The notes beneath the pieces were generated by a model. The model did no database searches and was not told the DNA's origin. It saw only the letters and a list, made by a program, of their open reading frames with translations. DNA of 21,755 bases from Treponema sp. (lineage in GTDB: Bacteria > Spirochaetota > Spirochaetia > Treponematales > Treponemataceae). Position 1 is the stretch's first letter. The number at the start of each line of letters is the position of its first letter. The stretch is from assembly GCA_024691105.1 (NCBI GenBank), contig JAILNY010000061.1, forward strand, positions 1 to 21,755, written 5' to 3'. Of the stretch, positions 1-6,428 are shown one piece after another. Both the position numbers and the translations under genes were made by a program.

Positions 1-944
1 TTTACAGCCTCTTCTGTTCCAACAGAATCGACAAGGGCGTATCGTACTTCTTCAAGCAGGTCATCGTCAAAAAAGTGAATCGGAATAGCACTACCAATAT
101 TTACACGGAGCATGCCGTTTTTGAGACCCTTGTACTCAATACGAGGTTCATCACTATCAGGCCACCAGAGCATGTAATTAAGTTCACCACGCTCACCGTT
201 TGTGATATTACCATGGTCGTCTTCTGATTCATATTTTAATTTTAAATAATGCTTGCCCGTTCCTGTACAAAGCGCCATGTCACTTGCGCTAAATTCAAAA
301 CACGGAGAATAAATTGAACTTCCGGCCGCAATCGTTGTTGCACTTACACTTTTTTCTGAAACTAAAGTTGTTCCTTCATACAGTTTTAACGTAATCGTTT
401 TGATGCTCATTGCATCATAAAAACGACCGTAAATTTTAAAACTCTGATTTTGAGGAACATCAATATTTGTAAAATCGTCGTAATCAAGATTCTGTAATTT
501 TTCAAGCTCCATTAATGGAGTCTGAACATTATTTCCACGGTCAACATACCACGAAAGTCCTTCAGGCGCTGTTTCGTCGACAAGGTATATCATTGTCTTT
601 GAAGATTTTGTTGAACCGTTTCCTGCCGCATCCTTTGCGGTACATACGAGAGTTTTTTCACCCTCGGCTATATTGAGATTTGCAACCCAGTTGCTGCCAT
701 TGATGATGGCCTTTGCATAAATTTCGCCAGTCTGCTTGTCAGAAATTTCTACTGCGGTTACGGCAATGTTATCTGAACAAGTTCCTGTAATGGTGAACTG
801 CTTGTGGACGTTTGATAATGTTTCTGGTGAAGTAACAGTAATAACCGGCGCTTCAAGATCCAGCGCCTGTCCCATTCCAACTTCACAACCTGTAAAAAAT
901 GCGAATAAAGAGAATATGGCTATAAAATAAAAACTTTTTCTCAT
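1..944 (-). CDS. Secreted lipoprotein with Ig-like domain, 3' end outside the window
   Basis: This is the N-terminal part (314 codons) of a minus-strand gene that runs off the left edge with no stop. It starts at ATG 944, preceded by GGAG. The N-terminus has a short basic region (MRKSFYF), a hydrophobic stretch and FFTGC, with Cys20 as the probable lipidated residue; this is a relaxed lipobox of the type common in spirochaetes. Directly after it comes a bacterial Ig-like fold: an APVITVTSPE opening, an ITGTCSDNIAVTAVEISD segment and the typical CTAKDAAGN ending. The rest has no motif I recognise. It is probably anchored in the outer or inner membrane and surface or periplasmic. Function unknown; adhesin or carbohydrate-contact roles are possible but not shown. 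Confidence 0.8.
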   Translation of the reverse strand, partial: MRKSFYFIAIFSLFAFFTGCEVGMGQALDLEAPVITVTSPETLSNVHKQFTITGTCSDNIAVTAVEISDKQTGEIYAKAIINGSNWVANLNIAEGEKTLVCTAKDAAGNGSTKSSKTMIYLVDETAPEGLSWYVDRGNNVQTPLMELEKLQNLDYDDFTNIDVPQNQSFKIYGRFYDAMSIKTITLKLYEGTTLVSEKSVSATTIAAGSSIYSPCFEFSASDMALCTGTGKHYLKLKYESEDDHGNITNGERGELNYMLWWPDSDEPRIEYKGLKNGMLRVNIGSAIPIHFFDDDLLEEVRYALVDSVGTEEAV

Positions 945-981
945 AATCCACTCCATAGAAAATCAACTCTCACCATAAAAG

Positions 982-1023
982 AAGCAGAAATTTATGCACT
1001 TTAGTATCGGCATAAAACTGCTT
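982..1023 (-). promoter_or_regulatory. Hairpin in the leader of the lipoprotein mRNA
   Basis: Two nested complementary pairs, AAGCAG/CTGCTT outside and TTTATGC/GCATAAA inside, are separated by a small 1x3 internal loop and close a 12-base loop. A smaller hairpin, AGTAC/GTACT (1028-1043), lies just upstream in the RNA. On the plus strand the same element ends in a run of six T, so it could also act as a terminator in that direction. I recognise no known riboswitch. Together with the promoter and the terminator near 1150-1195 this is all I see in the 307-base gap 945-1251. Confidence 0.4.
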
Positions 1024-1083
1024 TTTTAGTACCCTTTTGTACTATTTTGCGCTGAAAATCATTAGAGGTATTGGACATTTTAA

Positions 1084-1111
1084 ATTATAACACTAATTAA
1101 CAGTAATTCAA
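1084..1111 (-). promoter_or_regulatory. Promoter of the Ig-like lipoprotein gene
   Basis: On the minus strand there is a -35 TTGAAT (1106-1111), a 16-base spacer and a -10 TATAAT (1084-1089) with an extended TGT in front of it. The predicted start of transcription is near 1077, giving a leader of about 130 bases. Confidence 0.6.
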
Positions 1112-1149
1112 TAAAAATCGTAAGAATTTTTGTTCTATTAGATGAATTT

Positions 1150-1196
1150 AAAAAAGATACCCGCACGGTTTGTCTGATAGCCGGGAAAGCGCCTTT
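1150..1196 (-). terminator. Probable terminator of the M23-bactofilin-yaaR-ricT operon
   Basis: Read on the minus strand, a CCCGGC / GTGCGGG stem (one bulged base, one G-U pair) has a loop of about 13 bases and is followed by TATCTTTTTT; an A-rich tract precedes it. The stem is modest and the loop large, so this is a likely but not clear-cut intrinsic terminator. Confidence 0.4.
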
Positions 1197-1251
1197 TTTA
1201 GACTAAATGCGATTATTTTTGAGGCTTTTTACTTGAATTTGAACGAACTGT

Positions 1252-2175
1252 CTAATTAATCTTCCACTTGCCGTTTTCTTTGACAAAGCGGTTTGAATTA
1301 ACCTCGATCAGGCGGCCGTCGTCGCCAAGCATTTTGATCATGGACGTTAACGGATTAATCTCGGTAATTCTAAAGTTTGTTCCGTCGTAGAAAATATGAA
1401 GGCCCTCAGAAGGGAGCTTTTTGCGGGCTTCGGCATAAAAATCGAACTCGTATGAAAGACAGCATAAAAGACGGCCGCACTGTCCGGAAATCTTCATCGA
1501 ATTAAGCGAAAGATTCTGATCCTTTGCCATCCTTATCGATACCGGACGAAGCTTGTCAGAGACAGCATGGCAGCAGTACGGACGACCGCAAACGCCAAGA
1601 CCGCCGGTAATACGAGATTCATCACGAACACCTACCTGACGCAGTTCAATACGCATCTTAAATACAGAAACAAGATCCTTTACAAGTTCCCTAAAGTCTA
1701 CGCGGTTATCTGCGCTAAAAAAGAAGAGCGCTTTCTGTTCATCAACCAAAAAGTGAACCGAAATAAGCTTCATATCAAGCTTATGATATGCAACCTTTTC
1801 CTTAAATACCTTAAAAGCGTCCTTTTCTTTTTCTTTAAATTCAGCAGCCTTTTTAAGATCTGCTTCTGTTGCCTTGCGGTCAATTATTACAACATCTTCC
1901 GGCTTAATACCAATCGGACAAATTGCCTTACCTAAAACAAGCGCAAGGTCTTTTCCGTAGCGGGTTGGAACAATTGCATAATCACCCGGATTAAATTCAA
2001 GTGACTCATCGCTTACGTTAGCGTAAATTCCTTCGCAGGAATATTCAAGCTTAAGTCTGTACAAAGGAAATGTATAAACATAATCCCCGGAATTTTCTAT
2101 ATCAACTCCGGCATCGTCTTCAAGACCAGACAGATCGTTTTCTGCATCTATATCGTTTTCAAAAATATCACTCAT
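1252..2175 (-). CDS. ricT: PSP1 domain protein, RicT/YaaT family
   Basis: A 307-residue cytoplasmic protein of the PSP1 family. The family signature is clear: GGLGVCGRPYCC (Cys196, Cys201, Cys202) and, after a KDQNLSLNSMKISGQ segment, CGRLLCCLSYE (Cys233, Cys238, Cys239). In Bacillus subtilis RicT these cysteines help bind an iron-sulfur cluster in the RicA-RicF-RicT complex, which affects mRNA maturation by RNase Y and development. The first ~20 residues are acidic and not conserved. Start ATG 2175 has a GGAGAG site. It is the last gene of a four-gene operon, 14 bases after the DUF327 gene; these two genes are neighbours in Firmicutes too (yaaR/yaaT). RicA/RicF partners are not in this window, so whether the same complex forms here is unknown. 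Confidence 0.85.
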   Translation of the reverse strand: MSDIFENDIDAENDLSGLEDDAGVDIENSGDYVYTFPLYRLKLEYSCEGIYANVSDESLEFNPGDYAIVPTRYGKDLALVLGKAICPIGIKPEDVVIIDRKATEADLKKAAEFKEKEKDAFKVFKEKVAYHKLDMKLISVHFLVDEQKALFFFSADNRVDFRELVKDLVSVFKMRIELRQVGVRDESRITGGLGVCGRPYCCHAVSDKLRPVSIRMAKDQNLSLNSMKISGQCGRLLCCLSYEFDFYAEARKKLPSEGLHIFYDGTNFRITEINPLTSMIKMLGDDGRLIEVNSNRFVKENGKWKIN

Positions 2176-2189
2176 TTTTACTCTCCATA

Positions 2190-2720
2190 CTATGACGCAA
2201 GCAAATCAATTACAAGCCCATTAATCTCGTGCACCTTTTCAAGCAATTTCAGCTTATCAAGATGATTATACCACAAATCATAGGCAAGCCTGTCAAGCTT
2301 TTCGTTGATTGCAATTACCTGAAACGCGGGCTTTACAGTCTTTCCGCGCTTTGGCATACGCTTGTGGATGTCAATCGTATAATTGTTTTTCTCCAAGAAT
2401 TTCATAAACTGGCCAACGGCCTTTTTGTACCTGTCAAAAGCCTGGGGAGTTGCATTAATTCCTAAATTGTCCCCGGCCATATCTAATTCATCCTTAAGAT
2501 AATCAACAGCATCGTCAATAGACATTCCCGACAGTTCCGGAGGAAGCCCCTGCGATACCAGATAATTTTCTTCCTGCTTATCTCTTACAAGTGATGAAAA
2601 TTTTTTTCCAATTTTTTCAGTCTGCTTTTGCTTTTGAGCCTCGCGGGCTGCCTGGCTTTGCGCCGCACTTGCAGCAGCCGTAAAATAAAGTGAACCTGAA
2701 GTTGGATCTACTGATTTCAT
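2190..2720 (-). CDS. yaaR: DUF327 (YaaR family) protein
   Basis: A 176-residue soluble protein of the YaaR/DUF327 family. It has an Ala/Gln/Lys-rich helical N-terminus (residues ~14-45, likely coiled coil), a central PPELSGMSIDDAVDYLKDEL region, and the family's conserved second half with a YKKAVGQFMKFLEKNNY helix, a KRGKTVKPAFQVIAIN segment and a C-terminal helix ending in DLLAS. Its biochemical role is not established. Its ATG overlaps the stop of the bactofilin gene (ATGA type, 2717-2720), indicating translational coupling. The constant company of PSP1 proteins in distant phyla suggests a shared function; here both are also tied to cell-shape genes. Confidence 0.8.
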   Translation of the reverse strand: MKSVDPTSGSLYFTAAASAAQSQAAREAQKQKQTEKIGKKFSSLVRDKQEENYLVSQGLPPELSGMSIDDAVDYLKDELDMAGDNLGINATPQAFDRYKKAVGQFMKFLEKNNYTIDIHKRMPKRGKTVKPAFQVIAINEKLDRLAYDLWYNHLDKLKLLEKVHEINGLVIDLLAS

Positions 2721-3127
2721 CTTACAAAAGCCTTGCTTCTTATTTCCTTTGACTGAGTCTGAATACTGTCTTCTTTCTGATAAAGTTCTTCATCTGGAAT
2801 AGAAATACAATGCCCGTGAAGAATTACTTTATCAGCAACCTGAAGCTTGTGTGTTGAAATATCGCCGATTACGGCCGATGTTGACATAAGTCTTACGCTT
2901 TCAGGTGCCTTGATATCACCGATTACAATTCCGCTTATAACGGCAGATTTTGCAACAATATTGCCCCGAACGCGGGCACGCTCTGCAATAATAATGTTTC
3001 CACTGATTTCGATATTTCCATCTATATCGCCGTCAACCATCATTCCGCCGGCTACACGCAGATTTCCAGAAAAAGCGGAACCGCCGCCGACCATTGTAGT
3101 AATCGAAATATCATCAACAGAAGCCAT
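2717..3127 (-). CDS. Bactofilin (polymer-forming cytoskeletal protein)
   Basis: A 136-residue bactofilin. Residues ~20-105 are the right-handed beta-helix core made of short repeats rich in G, I and V (GGMMVDGDIDGNIEISGNI, then ARVRGNIVAKSAVISGIVIGD). It has short polar tails at both ends, with a basic C-terminus. Bactofilins self-assemble without nucleotide and recruit or scaffold cell-wall enzymes; in Helicobacter and several other bacteria they pair with M23 endopeptidases to set curvature or helical pitch, and bactofilins affect helical shape in Leptospira. Its start touches the stop of the M23 gene at base 3127, and its own stop overlaps the DUF327 start. The role as a scaffold for the upstream peptidase is an inference from family and gene order. 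Confidence 0.88.
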   Translation of the reverse strand: MASVDDISITTMVGGGSAFSGNLRVAGGMMVDGDIDGNIEISGNIIIAERARVRGNIVAKSAVISGIVIGDIKAPESVRLMSTSAVIGDISTHKLQVADKVILHGHCISIPDEELYQKEDSIQTQSKEIRSKAFVR

Positions 3128-4131
3128 TAGCGCGAAACCTTGATATTAAGATATTTAATCGGATCTACAACATCAGAACCGATGTGAACTTCGTAATGAA
3201 GGTGTGGACCAGTTGTAACACCAGTGTTACCGATTGTACCAATTACGTGATACTGATTGATAAATTCACCCTTTGCAACATATACCGAGTTCATGTGGGC
3301 ATAACGTGTATAAATACCATGTTTGTGCTTGATAATTACGTTGTTACCATAACCAGAGTCATAACCAACGTTTACAACCTGACCTTTTGCAGTTGCATAA
3401 ATGTTATCACCAGAACGCCATGTAGAAAGGTCAATTCCCTTGTGAATGTACCACTGGCCTGTAATCGGGTGAATTGTCGGACCAAATGCCATTGATATGT
3501 GAAGCTGAGGGCTGCGTACCGGCCAGATAGAAGGAATATCGCTGAAAAGCGAGTTCTGAGTTTCAAGCATTCGTCCAATCTGCTCGATCGGCTGAACAGC
3601 GCCTTCAAGGTAAGAAGTAAGCTGTCTGATATCTGCTGTCTCGCGGATTGAACCTGCGGCAAGTTCCTCTGTTGTAAAGAGTGAATTTAAGTCGCTGTTA
3701 TTAAGGTTTGAATTTGTTCCGGTAGATTCCGATTCGATTCCGAGAAGTGAAAGTGACTGTGACAAAGACGACTGGAATCTTTTTGCAGTCTGCAAAAGAT
3801 TATTGTTTTCGTCGCGGAGTTCATCAAGACTTGCCATTGTCTGACGGTTTTCTGCGTAAAGACGGTCAATCTCTGCATTAGATGCTACTGCGTGTTTATT
3901 GAAGAAAATAAACGAAAAGAGAATTCCTGCCATAACGATAACAGCAAGAACCATGGCAAGAACGTTTGTCTGAAAGTTTACGACCTTTCCCTTTTCATGA
4001 GGAACAATCATAATCGTAAGCTTATTATCAAAAATATGAAAAACTGTAGAAAAGAAAGATGTTACTTTCTTCCAGAAATTTTTGTCAGAGGAATTAGAAA
4101 AAGAATTTACAGGGCTTTTATTCTTAAACAC
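3127..4131 (-). CDS. Membrane-anchored M23 family peptidoglycan endopeptidase
   Basis: A 334-residue protein. I choose the GTG at 4131 because GGAG (4138-4141) lies 6 bases before it; an in-frame TTG at 4185 has no ribosome site and sits only about 11 bases from the predicted transcription start. Order: cytoplasmic N-terminus, one transmembrane segment at ~56-77, a coiled-coil stretch at ~85-122, and a C-terminal M23 (LytM) domain with the zinc ligands His230 and Asp234 (HKGID) and His312 in HLH (310-312), plus the YAHMN segment. All catalytic residues are present, so an active D,D- or D,L-endopeptidase in the periplasm is expected. It is the first gene of the operon with bactofilin, matching the bactofilin-M23 shape modules known elsewhere. 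Confidence 0.88.
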   Translation of the reverse strand: MFKNKSPVNSFSNSSDKNFWKKVTSFFSTVFHIFDNKLTIMIVPHEKGKVVNFQTNVLAMVLAVIVMAGILFSFIFFNKHAVASNAEIDRLYAENRQTMASLDELRDENNNLLQTAKRFQSSLSQSLSLLGIESESTGTNSNLNNSDLNSLFTTEELAAGSIRETADIRQLTSYLEGAVQPIEQIGRMLETQNSLFSDIPSIWPVRSPQLHISMAFGPTIHPITGQWYIHKGIDLSTWRSGDNIYATAKGQVVNVGYDSGYGNNVIIKHKHGIYTRYAHMNSVYVAKGEFINQYHVIGTIGNTGVTTGPHLHYEVHIGSDVVDPIKYLNIKVSR

Positions 4132-4202
4132 TGTTTTCTCCAAAAAATAAAAATCTATCGGCGCCACAACATCGCAAAAAAACAAAAGCCGATAATCGAG
4201 AA

Positions 4203-4232
4203 ATTATAGCATGTATGAATAAAATCGCGCAA
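4203..4232 (-). promoter_or_regulatory. Promoter of the M23-bactofilin operon
   Basis: On the minus strand: -35 TTGCGC (4227-4232), 18-base spacer, extended -10 TGCTATAAT with the hexamer at 4203-4208. The predicted start is near 4196, leaving a leader of about 65 bases before the GTG at 4131. It is divergent from the promoter of the outer-membrane protein gene 18 bases away. Confidence 0.6.
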
Positions 4233-4249
4233 GAGCCTGTAAAAAAAAC

Positions 4250-4279
4250 TTGCAAAATTTCAAAAACTGGTTGTATAAT
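4250..4279 (+). promoter_or_regulatory. Promoter of the outer-membrane barrel gene
   Basis: -35 TTGCAA (4250-4255), 18-base spacer, -10 TATAAT (4274-4279); predicted start of transcription near 4286. A perfect palindrome begins exactly there (separate entry). Confidence 0.65.
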
Positions 4280-4286
4280 TAAAATA

Positions 4287-4311
4287 GTACTGATAGTATT
4301 ACTATCAGTAC
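4287..4311. promoter_or_regulatory. Perfect 25-base palindrome at the predicted +1: operator or 5' hairpin
   Basis: The arm GTACTGATAGTA is followed by one T and the exact reverse complement TACTATCAGTAC. Its first base sits where transcription should start. In DNA it has the form of a binding site for a dimeric repressor; in RNA it would put a long stem at the very 5' end, a known way to stabilise abundant mRNAs. The sequence alone cannot decide between the two. Confidence 0.6.
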
Positions 4312-4339
4312 TTCAGATTCATAAAGAGAGGAAGTTATT

Positions 4340-5305
4340 ATGAGGTTAAAAAAACTTATTGCTGCTTTATTTGCTTCTTCGTTGCTATTTTCAGCTGTCT
4401 TTGCAGAAGAAGAAAAATCACCATGGGCTTTTTCAATTAGAACAGATCTTGCTTACTACCCTAAATCTAATTATATTGCAGGCCCTTCACACTTTGCACC
4501 AATCACAGGACCTTACAGCGGAATCGAGGGACGCGTTACAGGCTACGCAACTTATTCAATTCCTACACCGCTTGGCGAGCACTGGCTTGTTTCTGGCGCA
4601 AAAGTAAATCTTACAGGAAGCTTTGAGCTTACACCGGTTTCTTTAAAACCTGGTGCACAGGTAAGCTTTACACCACTTCCATTCTTAGTATTTGCCGCTG
4701 GTGCAGAAGCCGGAACAGGATGGACTTTGCTCGGACTTAAGGGAATGTCTGCATTTGACGGTCCGGCTGCAGGAACTTACACAGATTACACTGCATTTAA
4801 AGACTGGATTTACAAATGGTATGTTCAGGGAACTTTCCAGTTTGACACCGGTGCTATCTGGAAAGGTGACTGGACTCACTTTCAGATTATGTACACCTAC
4901 CAGCTTTATTACGAAGCAATTACAGCCGCTTCAAAAGGCGATGTATGGATGTGGCAGTGCACAGGAAACAAGACAAATGGTTTTAAAAACTATCAGAGCC
5001 TTGTTCTTGCTTACCAGATGCCGCTTGTTATAAGCCGTGTCGGAGTTCTTTTTGAACTTGAAGGTCACTATGTAAATTCATACCGTAATGAAGCATACAA
5101 AGGTGACTTTAAAGAAATCAGCATCGGACCAATGGCACAATTTTCATTCGGTAAACACGATGTTCTTACAGTGCTCTTTGGTTTTTCAAGCCGCAGAAGC
5201 TTTGAACAGACACACACAAAGGATACTGAAGAAACTGCCTTAACATATTCAGGTTACGAATGGTATTTTAAGCGCCTTGCATTAAGCTGGACACATACGT
5301 TCTAA
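4340..5305 (+). CDS. Outer-membrane beta-barrel protein, unknown function
   Basis: A 321-residue exported protein. It has a type I signal peptide (MRLKKLIAALFASSLLFSAVFA, cleavage before EEEKSPW). The mature part alternates hydrophobic and polar residues in short strands with many Tyr, Trp and Phe at strand ends, and it ends in the aromatic strand LALSWTHTF with a terminal Phe, the typical outer-membrane assembly signal. The start ATG 4340 follows GAGAGGAAG. I cannot assign a family; the size fits a 12- to 14-strand barrel such as a porin-like or surface protein. It stands alone, with its own promoter, a palindrome in front and a stem-loop behind, which suggests separately controlled and probably strong expression. 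Confidence 0.75.
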   Translation: MRLKKLIAALFASSLLFSAVFAEEEKSPWAFSIRTDLAYYPKSNYIAGPSHFAPITGPYSGIEGRVTGYATYSIPTPLGEHWLVSGAKVNLTGSFELTPVSLKPGAQVSFTPLPFLVFAAGAEAGTGWTLLGLKGMSAFDGPAAGTYTDYTAFKDWIYKWYVQGTFQFDTGAIWKGDWTHFQIMYTYQLYYEAITAASKGDVWMWQCTGNKTNGFKNYQSLVLAYQMPLVISRVGVLFELEGHYVNSYRNEAYKGDFKEISIGPMAQFSFGKHDVLTVLFGFSSRRSFEQTHTKDTEETALTYSGYEWYFKRLALSWTHTF

Positions 5306-5326
5306 TCATCAACAACATTCAGTAAA

Positions 5327-5407
5327 CTGACACTGGAGAGAGTTTATCGGAGAGAGTTTATTTCTTTGACTATACGACGTTTATTTTCCGATAAACTCCG
5401 GTGCCAG
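5327..5407 (+). repeat. Tandem 14-base repeat inside a long inverted repeat
   Basis: The unit GGAGAGAGTTTAT plus one base occurs twice in a row (5335-5348, 5349-5362). The first copy belongs to an inverted repeat: CACTGG...AGTTTATCGG pairs with CCGATAAACTCCGGTG (5388-5403), with a 4-base bulge and a loop of about 37 bases. There is no T run behind it, so it is not a standard terminator; it may protect the 3' end of the outer-membrane protein mRNA. Confidence 0.5.
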
Positions 5408-5421
5408 AAATTTAAAAAAGA

Positions 5422-5450
5422 TTGACGTCAAAATAAACCTATGTTATCTT
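5422..5450 (+). promoter_or_regulatory. Promoter of tatD
   Basis: -35 TTGACG (5422-5427), 17-base spacer, extended -10 TGTTATCTT with the hexamer at 5445-5450. The predicted start is near 5457, about 80 bases before the chosen ATG. Confidence 0.6.
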
Positions 5451-5535
5451 TATATAAGAAAGTTTTAGTTTGAAGAATTGCTGCGCACTTCTTTCAGACT
5501 ATTCAATTCACATCAATTATTTGAGAGAAAAAGCC

Positions 5536-6315
5536 ATGCAATTTTTTGATACTCATGCCCACATCGGGCTTATATACGATGACCCTATTGAACAATTACG
5601 CGTAATACAAAAAGCCAAGCAGGCAGGTGTTACACGCATTGTCAGCATTAATAACAGCCTCCACGACTTTGCCCGCGTTTATCCGAGCTTAAAAAATATT
5701 CCCGGAATTTATCACGCATGTGGTGTCGCTCCGTCAGAAGTTACAAACCCGGGTACAGATTATTTAAAGACAATCGAAGAAAATTTAAAGCTTCCAAACG
5801 TTGTAGCTGTCGGTGAAACAGGTCTGGATTATTACAAGCAGTTTGGTGACAAACGTTCACAGATTGAACTTTTTATCCAGCAGCTTGAACTTGCACAAAA
5901 ACATAATCTTCCTGTAATTATTCACAACCGCGACGCAGGAAAGGATGTCTTTGATATTTTGACTCAGAGACTCCCTGACTCGGGCGCAATTTTGCACTGT
6001 TATTCAGAAAATGCTGAATACGCAAAAAAATGTCTTGATATGAATATTTATTTTTCTTTTGCAGGAAATTTGACTTACCGCAATGCAAGGAATTTGCACG
6101 AGACAGTTTTAAATGTTCCGCTTGACCGTATTCTTATTGAAACAGAAAGTCCGTTTATGATTCCTTCGGAATTCCGCGAGAAAAAACGCACAATGCCGGG
6201 CTACCTGCCTTCTACAGCAAAGTTCCTCGCAGAAATTCTTGATATGGATCTTGAAGACTTAAGCGTTCAGCTTTGGAAGAACAGCTGCAAAGTATTTAAG
6301 CTTCCGGAAGAATAA
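5536..6315 (+). CDS. tatD: TatD family metal-dependent hydrolase
   Basis: A 259-residue amidohydrolase-fold protein, the usual TatD length. I place the start at ATG 5536 (GAGAG just upstream) because the product then begins MQFFDTHAHIG, as TatD proteins do; an in-frame TTG at 5470 would add 22 unrelated residues. Visible metal-site residues are His7 and His9 (HAH), Glu94 (GETGLD), His130 (IIHNRD) and His154 (HCYS). The last ligand region reads ILIETESPF, with Glu204 where most members have Asp (ETD). TatD enzymes are cytoplasmic Mg-dependent nucleases, also reported to act on D-aminoacyl-tRNA. It has its own promoter and terminator, so it is probably a single-gene unit. Confidence 0.88.
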   Translation: MQFFDTHAHIGLIYDDPIEQLRVIQKAKQAGVTRIVSINNSLHDFARVYPSLKNIPGIYHACGVAPSEVTNPGTDYLKTIEENLKLPNVVAVGETGLDYYKQFGDKRSQIELFIQQLELAQKHNLPVIIHNRDAGKDVFDILTQRLPDSGAILHCYSENAEYAKKCLDMNIYFSFAGNLTYRNARNLHETVLNVPLDRILIETESPFMIPSEFREKKRTMPGYLPSTAKFLAEILDMDLEDLSVQLWKNSCKVFKLPEE

Positions 6316-6346
6316 ATACAAAAAGCGCGCCTGCGCTTTTTGTATT
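6315..6346. terminator. Bidirectional intrinsic terminator after tatD
   Basis: A perfect 14-base-pair stem (arm AATACAAAAAGCGC) with the 4-base loop GCCT; the 3' arm carries TTTTTGTATTTT. It begins on the last base of the tatD stop codon. Confidence 0.85.
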
Positions 6347-6388
6347 TTGCGAGTTTTAAGCCGCGCGCGTCTTAAAACATCGCGCAAA
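6345..6388. repeat. Second inverted repeat between tatD and dus
   Basis: GTTTTAAG (6353-6360) pairs perfectly with CTTAAAAC (6371-6378) around the loop CCGCGCGCGT; GCGA and TCGC extend the stem with one bulged A, and TTTTGC can pair with GCAAAA further out. Its right arm contains ACATCGCGCAA (6377-6387), an 11-mer that recurs inside dus at 6880-6890. It may belong to the leader of dus. Confidence 0.5.
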
Positions 6389-6428
6389 ACCAGACGAAGT
6401 TCATAAAACTTAATCACAGGAATTTAAT

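Noticed and set aside
1150..1200. Possible c-di-GMP (GEMM-I) riboswitch because of a CAAACC-like stretch near a hairpin.
   Set aside because: The GEMM core segments are not present in order, and the element sits behind the operon it would have to precede; a terminator explains it better.
1567..1935. Open frame of 122 codons on the plus strand.
   Set aside because: It lies opposite the well-supported PSP1 gene, is rich in Phe, Lys and Asn without any motif, and has no ribosome site; it is a shadow frame.
4189..4199. CCGATAATCGA occurs near the M23 promoter and again near 18533 behind the promoter of the large secreted protein.
   Set aside because: An 11-base match between two intergenic stretches of this window is expected by chance often enough, the two copies lie at different distances and orientations relative to the promoters, and no third copy was seen.
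3892..4209. Plus-strand open frame across the start of the M23 gene.
   Set aside because: It overlaps the M23 coding region and its promoter on the other strand and has no family features.
6345..6388. CRISPR-like or attachment-site repeat between tatD and dus.
   Set aside because: Only one stem-loop is present, with no regular spacers, no integrase or tRNA nearby.
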